7,177 nt of DNA from Lysobacterales bacterium (GTDB taxonomy: Bacteria; Pseudomonadota; Gammaproteobacteria; Xanthomonadales; Marinicellaceae). Shown in pieces: positions 1 to 4,996 of the stretch; the stretch's first letter is position 1, and each line of letters starts with the position of its first letter. Position numbers and translations under genes: made by a program. The stretch is taken from NCBI GenBank assembly GCA_027083915.1, contig JALWML010000081.1, forward strand, positions 1 to 7,177, written 5' to 3'. The notes beneath the pieces are model-generated. The model saw only the letters and a list, made by a program, of their open reading frames with translations. It made no database searches and had not been told where the DNA came from.

Positions 1-27
1 TTTCATTTGTTTACATGAAATAACTCT

Positions 28-54
28 TTGAACTAAATTCTATTTGTATATAAT
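28..54 (+). promoter_or_regulatory. Candidate sigma70 promoter of the first DUF1566 gene
   Basis: A perfect -10 box TATAAT lies at 49-54. The best -35 candidate is TTGAAC at 28-33, which gives a short 15-bp spacer, so the call rests mainly on the -10 box. Transcription would start near 61, leaving a leader of about 23 nt before the ATG at 84. An inverted repeat, TTTCAT (1-6) with ATGAAA (15-20), lies just upstream and could be an operator or the tail of an upstream terminator; nothing decides between these. Confidence 0.5.
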
Positions 55-83
55 CCCGCTCCCTTAAATTATAACAAGAAACA

Positions 84-818
84 ATGAAAATAAAATCGAT
101 CCTACTTTTCCTTCTATTAACAACAAGTTTTTCCATTTATTCACAGCAACTTATTTACATGGATAGCTTTGAGGCTTTGCCTGTTGTTAAAGTTCTTAAT
201 GACACCGGCATCACTTGGGCTGGCGACTACCCAACAGGCAGCAATGTCAATTGTGCCAGTAATATATTATCAGACCAAGATTGTCATCAAGGGCGGGATA
301 ATGACTTTAATAATGATAACGATGGTCATGCAGGGTTTGATTTCACAAAACTGGATAGCAATGGTACGCCTTTAGCAGCTTCTGCTACAAGTTGGTCTTG
401 TGTTAAAGATAATGTTACAGGTATGGTTTGGGAAGTTAAGACAACCGATGGAAGCATTCATGATCAAAGCTTAAGATACAAATGGGGCGGTGTTACCCAC
501 AAAGGTAGCGGTTATGGGACATATTATTCTGACTGGGATACTTTAGTCAATGGCAGTAATTCAGCTAACTTTTGTGGATTTAATGATTGGCGAGTACCTA
601 GTGTCACTGAAATGTTTACTATCACTGATCTCTCCGTGATAAATCCACCCATGGATACAAATTACTTTCCAAATTCTTCAGGTGTCTTAGGATACTGGAC
701 AAACTCTGCTCATTCAAATTTCCCTCTCTATGCCTGGTATATAACTATTAATGGTAGCCAGTATTATGCAACACGCAACAGCTCGAGCGTTACAGTACAA
801 CTTGTCCGCTCAGACTAA
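84..818 (+). CDS. Secreted DUF1566 (Lcl C-terminal-like) domain protein
   Basis: This 244-residue exported protein has a typical Sec signal peptide: basic start (MKIK), hydrophobic core at about 5-17, and likely cleavage after S20 (IYS-QQ). The mature N-terminus carries LIYMDSFE, resembling the '(L/I)F.DGFE' motif I recall just after the signal peptide in many exported gammaproteobacterial proteins. The rest follows the DUF1566 pattern: an Asp/Asn-rich segment at about 66-87 (GRDNDFNNDNDG), VKDNVTGMVWE at 107-117, then FNDWRVPSVTEM (166-177), DTNYFPN (191-197), GYWTNSAH (203-210) and a terminal VQLVRSD. The Asp/Asn stretch might bind Ca2+, but that is inference. The fold is related to surface and adhesin modules, and no enzymatic role is visible. 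The start has only a weak purine-rich RBS (AAGAAA). A second DUF1566 gene follows after 59 bp on the same strand, suggesting co-transcription. Family assignment is firm; function is unknown. Confidence 0.85.
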   Translation: MKIKSILLFLLLTTSFSIYSQQLIYMDSFEALPVVKVLNDTGITWAGDYPTGSNVNCASNILSDQDCHQGRDNDFNNDNDGHAGFDFTKLDSNGTPLAASATSWSCVKDNVTGMVWEVKTTDGSIHDQSLRYKWGGVTHKGSGYGTYYSDWDTLVNGSNSANFCGFNDWRVPSVTEMFTITDLSVINPPMDTNYFPNSSGVLGYWTNSAHSNFPLYAWYITINGSQYYATRNSSSVTVQLVRSD

Positions 819-877
819 TCATTGCTACGAATCATATAAGAAAACATTTTAACACTAATTAACTAAGAAGATAATTC

Positions 878-1402
878 ATGAAAAACATAAAAACATTTAA
901 CCTAGTCATCGCATTAGGATTACTCACAAGCTGCGTCACTTTTTCACAAACATGCAAAACAGAAAGTGAAATCCCATCAACAGCGCCCGACAGTCGATTT
1001 ACTGATAATAACGATGGAACAATATCAGATAACGGCACAAACCTCATGTGGCAAAAGTGCATAGTCGGTATAACAGGAATAAATTGCGGAACAGGCAATG
1101 GAACCGCTGTTGATTGGCAAGGTGCTTTAAACGAAGCAGAAAACAATAACTTTTTAGGCTATAATGATTGGAGAGTGCCTAATATTAAAGAAATTGCCAG
1201 CCTTATTGAACACAGGTGTAAAAACCCTGCTCTTAACACCAATTATTTTCCAAATACGCCAAATAATTTTCAGTGGTCCTCAACTCCATCTTCTAGAGTC
1301 CCAAATAACTCATGGAACATGATTATTACTGATGGCTATACAAACGATTCTGGATCTAGAGGCGCTTTTGGCTATATCAGACTGGTAAGAACAGGACAAT
1401 AA
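878..1402 (+). CDS. DUF1566 domain lipoprotein
   Basis: This 174-residue protein is predicted to be a lipoprotein: hydrophobic N-terminus (residues 6-16) ending in the lipobox L-T-S-C, with acylated Cys at 19. DUF1566 hallmarks follow: SRFTDNNDGTISDNGTNLMW (39-58), GYNDWRVPNIKEIASLIE (94-111), TNYFPN (121-126), FQWSSTPSS (131-139) and the terminal GYIRLVRTG. It shares the DWRVP and TNYFPN blocks with the preceding gene, so the two are diverged paralogues of different length and anchoring (one soluble or secreted, one lipid-anchored). Cysteines at 61, 70 and 114 could form disulfides in the periplasm. An AAGAAG sequence 8-9 nt before the ATG is a usable RBS. It is probably transcribed with the upstream gene, and a strong hairpin follows 20 nt after the stop. 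Molecular function is unknown; an envelope or surface role is inferred from the signals. Confidence 0.85.
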   Translation: MKNIKTFNLVIALGLLTSCVTFSQTCKTESEIPSTAPDSRFTDNNDGTISDNGTNLMWQKCIVGITGINCGTGNGTAVDWQGALNEAENNNFLGYNDWRVPNIKEIASLIEHRCKNPALNTNYFPNTPNNFQWSSTPSSRVPNNSWNMIITDGYTNDSGSRGAFGYIRLVRTGQ

Positions 1403-1421
1403 AGCACTCAAACAACCACCT

Positions 1422-1460
1422 TAAATCGAGCAGGAGCAGTAATTCCACCTGCTTGATTTA
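1422..1460 (+). terminator. Stem-loop ending the DUF1566 pair
   Basis: A 13-bp stem (1422-1434 with 1448-1460, including one G-U pair) has an AGCAGG/CCTGCT core and a 13-nt loop. It begins 20 nt after the stop codon of the lipoprotein gene. It lacks a true U-tract (only TTTA follows), so intrinsic termination is possible but not textbook; it may instead stabilise the 3' end. Confidence 0.5.
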
Positions 1461-1516
1461 TGGCAATCTCAGTGTTGATTTTGTGTATAATTTTATGAGA
1501 TTCATACCAAAAAGGT

Positions 1517-1530
1517 TACTGACCCCTTAA
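1517..1530 (+). repeat. Direct repeat TACTGACCCCTTAA, copy 1
   Basis: This 14-bp sequence recurs exactly at 2253-2266, immediately outside the right end of the IS remnant. A 10-bp core of it, TACTGACCCC, appears again at 1590-1599. At 736 bp apart and 14 bp long, the two full copies are too long for an IS3 target-site duplication. They look instead like members of a short dispersed repeat into which the IS inserted. Confidence 0.7.
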
Positions 1531-1589
1531 GATCTAAATAGGTAAGCTTTTGTTTTTATTGATATTTATGTTGGTTGTTTATTAAAGGG

Positions 1590-1621
1590 TACTGACCCCT
1601 ATAATTAGACCCCTATAATTA
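1590..1621 (+). repeat. Third TACTGACCCC core plus 14-bp tandem repeat
   Basis: TACTGACCCC at 1590-1599 is the third copy of the dispersed repeat core. Overlapping it, GACCCCTATAATTA occurs twice head to tail without spacing (1594-1607 and 1608-1621). The tandem sits exactly where homology to the IS3 transposase begins, so it probably marks a rearrangement junction. Confidence 0.7.
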
Positions 1622-1634
1622 CCTTAAGGCTGTT

Positions 1635-2222
1635 ATGTCAACAACGCATAAACGTTCACACGAAGCGACAAACACCTCTGGATTTGCCAGCAACATTTTA
1701 GTTAGAAACTTTAAAGCTGACAAGCCAAACCAAAAATGGGTAAGTGATACGACGTTTATCGGAACAAAAGAAAAGTGGTTGTATTTAGCCGTCATTATGG
1801 ACCTATACTCACGAAAAATTATCGGTTGGTCAATGAGTAAAAGGAACAACGCGAAGTTAGTGTCTAAAGCATTAAAAATGGCAATAAAGAATAAGCCAAA
1901 AGATGAAATTGTTTTACTGCACTCCGACCAAGGAGCAACTTATCGAGCCAAGGATTATCTGGAATTATTTGAAGAAAACAACATTAACCAAAGCATGAGC
2001 AACAAAGGTAAATGTCATGATAATGCCGTTATTGAAAGTTTTTTTAGCCGCCTAAAAACTGAATTAATTCAGTTAGAAATTTATCAAACAAGAGAGATTG
2101 CAAAGAGTAAAATATTTGAATATATCCAAATATTTTACAATAAGGTTAGACGACATTCGTACTTAAATTACGAAACACCTGAAAATTTTGAGGAACAGTA
2201 TTATAATGCTGTTTCAAAATAA
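1635..2222 (+). pseudogene. IS3-family transposase OrfB, N-terminally truncated
   Basis: The 195-residue frame is the C-terminal two thirds of an IS3-type OrfB (normally about 270-300 residues). The rve/DDE integrase core is complete: D38 in WVSDTTF, D98 in HSDQG and E134 in NAVIESFF, with exactly 35 residues between the last two, the D,D(35)E spacing of this family. The C-terminal YNKVRRHSYLNYETPENFEE is also typical. Missing are the N-terminal helix-turn-helix region of OrfB, all of orfA and the programmed frameshift window that would join them. The frame continues upstream of the ATG to a stop at 1602-1604, through sequence that only begins to look like transposase around 1626. An AAGG five nt before the ATG would allow translation of an isolated catalytic domain, but transposition is not expected. 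Confidence 0.85.
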
Positions 2223-2252
2223 ACTGGTGTCCAGTGAATTGGGGGAGGTTCA
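2221..2252 (-). repeat. Right terminal inverted repeat of the IS3 remnant
   Basis: Read from the outside on the minus strand, the end starts TGAACCTCCCCCAATT and continues into GGACACC, the C-rich terminus and internal GGACACC box usual for IS3 elements. It begins inside the transposase stop codon (TAA at 2220-2222). No equally good partner is present on the left. Confidence 0.7.
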
Positions 2253-2266
2253 TACTGACCCCTTAA
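2253..2266 (+). repeat. Direct repeat TACTGACCCCTTAA, copy 2
   Basis: This is an exact 14-bp copy of 1517-1530, abutting the outer edge of the IS right end. It probably represents the old target sequence continuing beyond the insertion point. Confidence 0.7.
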
Positions 2267-2305
2267 ACTAGCTCAGCCGCACACCCCATCATTGATTCTG
2301 TTTGA

Positions 2306-2719
2306 TTATAACTTTAAACCAATTACAATAGACAAAGAAACAAATAATATCGAAAATACAAAAAAAACAGGATATAACCATATAATTAAAAACGAATTGT
2401 TGATACTAATCATCTCTACTAAATCCTTTTCTTTCACTTTAATTATTTGTTTAAATACAAAAATAAAAAAGAAATGAATTAATATAACTGATATAAATAC
2501 AATTAGAGAAATGCTGTATTTATACTCTAAAAGAATTTCAATATCTTGATTTCTTGCTATAAATAAAACTGTAGAAAATAAAATAGATAGAAAATAAATA
2601 AACATTGTGGTTTGAAGTAAATTTTCAGTTCTCTCTTTTCTATCATTATCAGAAATATAGTCTATTAACCTAAAAGCACTTAAGTATAAATAATCATTAA
2701 ATTTTAATTTATCCATCAT
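2306..2719 (-). CDS. Small hypothetical three-helix membrane protein
   Basis: I do not recognise a family for this 137-residue protein. Residues 1-35 are hydrophilic and charged (DNDRKERTEN at 24-33). Three strongly hydrophobic segments follow at about 36-54, 68-89 and 109-134, separated by short loops with charges (KVKEKDL at 94-100), so it should sit in the inner membrane. The composition is very rich in Ile, Phe and Leu, and codon use is extremely AT-rich compared with the hda operon, which suggests acquisition. Two ATG codons are adjacent (2719 and 2716). AGGTGA nine nt before the first is a good ribosome binding site, which supports a real gene despite its low complexity. The stop of a frame-broken 32-codon ORF lies two bases upstream, so translational coupling is likely. 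It could be an immunity, toxin-antitoxin or cassette-type protein, but nothing in the sequence decides this. Confidence 0.65.
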   Translation of the reverse strand: MMDKLKFNDYLYLSAFRLIDYISDNDRKERTENLLQTTMFIYFLSILFSTVLFIARNQDIEILLEYKYSISLIVFISVILIHFFFIFVFKQIIKVKEKDLVEMISINNSFLIIWLYPVFFVFSILFVSLSIVIGLKL

Positions 2720-2721
2720 TT

Positions 2722-2819
2722 TTAATTATCACCTGAAATATTATTTGAATCATTTAAATCTTTCCAAAACTGATAATTAGGAATTTATAGGGCTCAGCAC
2801 CCTTTTTAGTTAAAATCAT
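2722..2819 (-). pseudogene. 32-codon small ORF interrupted by one -1 frame change
   Basis: An ATG at 2819 has a good Shine-Dalgarno (GAGGA, with GAGG at 2825-2828, five nt away) and lies about 17 nt behind the predicted start point of the TATAAT promoter. The first frame reads MILTKKGAEPYK and then drifts to a stop at 2754-2756 (21 codons). The -1 frame, entered at the AAA codon, continues IPNYQFWKDLNDS and onward to a TAA at 2722-2724. The combined product would be 32 residues, hydrophilic and more protein-like than the tail of either single frame. The TAA lies two bases before the ATG of the membrane protein. Explanations are a one-base deletion in the A-run, a sequencing error or recoding. 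No canonical slippery heptamer is visible, so a simple indel is the likeliest. I recognise no family. Confidence 0.4.
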
Positions 2820-2842
2820 AATTTCCTCGGTCTTTCTTGGAT

Positions 2843-2869
2843 ATTATAACCGACTTTAAATTGAAACAA
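2843..2869 (-). promoter_or_regulatory. Candidate promoter of the small ORF / membrane protein unit
   Basis: On the minus strand a perfect TATAAT occupies 2848-2843. The -35 side is weak: TTGTTT at 2869-2864 with a 15-bp spacer. The predicted start near 2836 lies 8 nt before the GAGGA ribosome binding site of the small ORF, so promoter, RBS and ORF line up consistently. Confidence 0.45.
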
Positions 2870-2882
2870 AGATATCATAGTG

Positions 2883-3000
2883 TTTTTATTTCTAGTGCTT
2901 TAGAAATTTATTATATCAAGGCTTAAAAAGTGATTTGACGAATGTCAATGAGCTTTTTTAACGCAGAGATAAGGAATTTATGAAGTGCTAGAAATCTAAA
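2883..3000. repeat. Long imperfect palindrome of unknown role
   Basis: The two halves of this stretch are inverted copies centred between 2941 and 2942. Arms 2888-2900 and 2983-2995 pair over 13 positions. Pairing continues inward at 2904-2909/2974-2979, 2911-2914/2969-2972, 2916-2917/2966-2967, 2925-2930/2953-2958 and 2935-2939/2944-2948, with a GAAT apex, and three further pairs (2883-2885/2998-3000) lie outside. I count roughly 40 possible pairs. Five of these are G-U only if the plus strand is the RNA; on the minus strand they would be C-A mismatches. It sits nine nt beyond ffs and contains that gene's candidate terminator. It may be a MITE-like remnant, a bidirectional transcription barrier or a structured RNA. 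Confidence 0.55.
2925..2959 (-). terminator. Candidate bidirectional terminator downstream of ffs
   Basis: The centre of the palindrome is a TTGAC/GTCAA hairpin (2935-2939/2944-2948, loop GAAT) bracketed by an A-run (2925-2929) and a T-run (2954-2959). Read from ffs on the minus strand it gives A-run, hairpin, then CTTTTT; read on the plus strand it ends in CTTTTTT. The stem is short and AT-rich, so strength is doubtful, but no better terminator follows the SRP RNA. Confidence 0.35.
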
Positions 3001-3008
3001 ATTGAGGT

Positions 3009-3113
3009 GACTTCCGTTAGCCGCTCTTACCACACAGCATCACGACTGTGGCTGCTCCCTTCCAGGCCTGACCAAGTCCACCGCTAGCCGTTGATAAGTG
3101 ACCAACGAAAGTC
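3009..3113 (-). ncRNA. ffs: 4.5S signal recognition particle RNA
   Basis: The minus strand carries the SRP RNA domain IV signature: GGTCAGG, the GGAA tetraloop (3060-3063), and AGCAGCC on the return strand with the conserved asymmetric internal loop. This is the site bound by the M domain of Ffh. The two ends pair perfectly over 12 bp (3102-3113 with 3009-3020, two G-U pairs), which sets the gene at about 105 nt, close to the 114 nt of the E. coli RNA and without an Alu domain. The RNA joins Ffh and FtsY in co-translational targeting of membrane proteins. A strong promoter lies immediately upstream, overlapping the end of hda. Exact 5' and 3' processing ends may differ by a few bases. Confidence 0.95.
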
Positions 3114-3120
3114 GATGTGC

Positions 3121-3149
3121 ATTATCTATTATGTTTTGTTATTTCTCAA
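3121..3149 (-). promoter_or_regulatory. Sigma70 promoter of ffs, inside the hda 3' end
   Basis: On the minus strand TTGAGA (3149-3144) and GATAAT (3126-3121) are separated by exactly 17 bp, each one base from consensus. The first base of the SRP RNA (3113) is 7 nt past the -10 box, so three independent expectations agree. The -35 box falls within the last Leu-Glu-Lys codons of hda, before its TAA at 3139-3141. Confidence 0.8.
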
Positions 3150-3840
3150 GCACTATTTTCTTTAATAGTGGAATTGTTACCTGCTTTTTTTCAACGAGCG
3201 TTACTTGATCAAGTTTTAGCAATAATGAACTTAAGTATGACATATTCATGTCGCAATTATTTTTGAGGTAGTTCTCTATCTTGCTGTCAATTTTTATGCC
3301 TTTGTTTTCTGCTTGCTGTTTAAATACGGTTAGTGAATCTTCTCGATTGAGGGTTTTTAGCTCATGTGTTCTACCGGCTTGTAGGCGTGAACGTAAATCG
3401 GGTAGTTGCCATTGCGGGCTATTATTGGATAGCTGCCCTGCGAGGATAATCTTTTTTCCTGCTTGTTTTATTTCATTAATCCAAAAAAACAGGGCTTCTT
3501 CACGTGCTTTATTTTGTGCAATATTTTCGACATTATCTATGCATACAATATCAAACATCTCTATTAATTGTACATTTTGTCGCTGATCTAGTTCTCTGGG
3601 CTTGATTATTACGGCAGTTTTTGCACTGGCTAATAGCTGTGTGACGTATGCCTGAAGTAAATGCGTTTTTCCTGAACCTGTCTCTCCCCACAAATAAAAC
3701 AGTGTTTCATCTGAATCAATAAAACTTTTCAAACTTTTAAGCACAACAAAATTTTTACCTTCAAGAAAATCGATAAAAGTTTTGGTTTGGGTGTTTTTAA
3801 AGTCTAATGGCAGCTGTTGTTCAGTCACTTTTAGGCTCAT
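3139..3840 (-). CDS. hda: DnaA regulatory inactivator Hda
   Basis: Hda is an AAA+ protein homologous to DnaA domain III. Bound to the DNA-loaded sliding clamp, it promotes hydrolysis of DnaA-ATP to DnaA-ADP after initiation and so prevents re-initiation. The 233 residues match the family length. Visible parts are an N-terminal clamp-binding motif QQLPLDF (8-14), Walker A GETGSGKTH (52-60), Walker B FDIVCIDN (96-103), the sensor 1 region IILAGQLSNN (131-140), the box VII arginine-finger segment LPDLRSRLQAGR (146-157), and the C-terminal VTIPLLKKIVLEK, which aligns with the LTIPFVKEILKL end of E. coli Hda. The sensor 2 Arg (MRTL in E. coli) is Ser here (NMSYLSSLL, S201), while Walker A is more canonical than in E. 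coli. The start overlaps the end of the permease gene by 20 bp and has no clear Shine-Dalgarno, which suggests translational coupling. The hda-perM neighbourhood also exists in E. coli, with a gene between them. Confidence 0.92.
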   Translation of the reverse strand: MSLKVTEQQLPLDFKNTQTKTFIDFLEGKNFVVLKSLKSFIDSDETLFYLWGETGSGKTHLLQAYVTQLLASAKTAVIIKPRELDQRQNVQLIEMFDIVCIDNVENIAQNKAREEALFFWINEIKQAGKKIILAGQLSNNSPQWQLPDLRSRLQAGRTHELKTLNREDSLTVFKQQAENKGIKIDSKIENYLKNNCDMNMSYLSSLLLKLDQVTLVEKKQVTIPLLKKIVLEK

Positions 3841-4996
3841 TTTTTACTTTGGAGTCATCTTTCGATTTATCTTTAGATTTTACTTTGGCTTCGGGTTTGG
3901 TTTTTTTATCTGAAGCTTTATTGGTTAAACTATACTCATCTTCATCGCCATACATTTTACTTTGCATGTAATTTTGGTGTGCAAAACGCAATAACACCAT
4001 GACCACTGCCGCTATTGGCAGGCCTAACAATATCCCTACAAAACCAAAGAGCTGTCCACCTGCTAATACGGCAAATATAACTGCCACTGGATGCAGTCCA
4101 ATCTTATCACCAACAAGCCATGGGGTTAATACCATGCCTTCTAACAATTGCCCTACTCCAAATACAATGAGTACATAAACCACATAAGTAGGGTCACCAA
4201 ATTGCACAAAGGCAGTAATAGCACCAACAACCATGCCAGTTATGGCTCCGAGATAGGGTATAAATGATACAATGCCCGCTCCCATGCCGATTAACAGTGA
4301 TAAATCTAACCCTATAATCATTAAACCAATGGAATAAATAACACCCAATGCCAACATCACCGAGAACTGACCACGTAAAAAAGCACTTAAAACACTATTA
4401 GATTCTGTCACCAATTTATTGATGGTTGGATAAACAGGTCTTGGAATAAGTTCTCCAACTCTTGCTGTTAAAATATCCCAATCACGCAACAAGTAGAAAG
4501 TAACCACAGGAATAAGAACAATATTCATCATCCAATTAACCACTACCATGCTACTTTTAGAAAGAGATGCAACGATATTTTTTGCTATACCACCTGCTTC
4601 ATTCCAATGGGCTTTGAGAAGGTCTGTTAACTCTGAGAAGTTAAATATATCTGTTTGTAGACCAAATTTTTCACGCAACCATGGCGTGACATTGTCACTC
4701 AAGTATTGAAAGTATTTGGGTAAGTTTGCGATGAGATTTGATATCTGATGCTCTAAAGTCGGTATTAGGACTAACAGGATTAAGAATACAATTATCGTCA
4801 TAACAATAAAAACAATAACGACTGACAGTGTGCGAGATAACTTCCAACTTTCTAATTTATCGGCAAATGGGTCAAACAAATAGGCGATAAGCGCACTAAT
4901 CGCAAAAGGAGTTAATATGGGCGCAAGTAAATATATGAATATGCCCAATAGTAAAAATACTGCTAAAAAATACCAACGATTTGAATCTGCAAACAT
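3821..4996 (-). CDS. perM: AI-2E family / PerM-like permease
   Basis: This 391-residue inner-membrane protein belongs to the AI-2E transporter (UPF0118) family. Hydrophobic segments lie at about 8-26, 28-42, 57-80, 148-170, 210-262 (several helices), 270-290 and 302-338, with a large hydrophilic region at about 82-140. Family motifs are FLRGQ (206-210), SFIPYLG (244-250), EGMVLTPWLVGDKIGLHPV (286-304) and GQLFGFVGILLGLPIAA (314-330). Substrates differ across the family (autoinducer export, Na+(Li+)/H+ exchange), so none is assigned. The extreme C-terminus (about 361-391) is an unusual Lys/Asp/Ser-rich tail with repeated KSK and KDK units. Its coding end overlaps the start of hda by 20 bp. The start codon directly follows the stop of the phosphatidyltransferase (TAAATG), and a GGAG nine nt upstream (5006-5009) serves as RBS. 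The symbol perM is by family and by linkage to hda. Confidence 0.88.
   Translation of the reverse strand: MFADSNRWYFLAVFLLLGIFIYLLAPILTPFAISALIAYLFDPFADKLESWKLSRTLSVVIVFIVMTIIVFLILLVLIPTLEHQISNLIANLPKYFQYLSDNVTPWLREKFGLQTDIFNFSELTDLLKAHWNEAGGIAKNIVASLSKSSMVVVNWMMNIVLIPVVTFYLLRDWDILTARVGELIPRPVYPTINKLVTESNSVLSAFLRGQFSVMLALGVIYSIGLMIIGLDLSLLIGMGAGIVSFIPYLGAITGMVVGAITAFVQFGDPTYVVYVLIVFGVGQLLEGMVLTPWLVGDKIGLHPVAVIFAVLAGGQLFGFVGILLGLPIAAVVMVLLRFAHQNYMQSKMYGDEDEYSLTNKASDKKTKPEAKVKSKDKSKDDSKVKNEPKSD

Larger units (their letters stand above)
1593..2252 (+). mobile_element. Truncated IS3-family insertion sequence
   Basis: The right end is well preserved: 2221-2252 reads inward, on the minus strand, as TGAACCTCCCCCAATTCACT followed by GGACACC, the usual IS3-family terminal pattern, beginning one base before the transposase stop codon ends. 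The left end is uncertain. Recognisable transposase coding starts only near 1626, and no orfA or matching left inverted repeat is present upstream. I place the left limit at 1593 because the sequence there begins TGACCCC and is preceded by TAC (1590-1592), and TAC (2253-2255) also follows the right end, as a 3-bp target duplication would. That is inference; the secure extent is about 1626-2252. The element cannot move by itself. Confidence 0.65.

Noticed and set aside
859..1146. Minus-strand 95-codon ORF under the lipoprotein gene
   Set aside because: It is antisense to a well-supported DUF1566 gene with signal sequence and motifs; no RBS or recognisable domain.
1465..1502. AATCTCA / TGAGATT inverted repeat
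   Set aside because: A 7-bp stem with a 24-nt AT-rich loop is expected by chance in this composition, and no gene context gives it a role.
1619..1849. Minus-strand 76-codon ORF under the transposase
   Set aside because: It is the complement of the conserved IS3 transposase catalytic core.
2292..2477. Plus-strand 61-codon ORF at the end of the membrane gene
   Set aside because: It lies mostly antisense to the membrane-protein gene, has no ribosome binding site, and its Lys/Asn/Ile composition follows from AT-richness.
2271..2802. GCTCAGC followed by CACACCCC or ACCC on both sides of the membrane gene, considered as cassette attachment sites
   Set aside because: Only 7 bp are shared and no attC core sites (GTTRRRY / RYYYAAC) were found, so an integron-cassette reading is not supported.
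2789..2807. Short AGGG...CCCT hairpin followed by TTTTT on the plus strand
   Set aside because: The stem is only 4 bp, no plus-strand gene lies upstream, and the sequence is also the coding region of the minus-strand small ORF.
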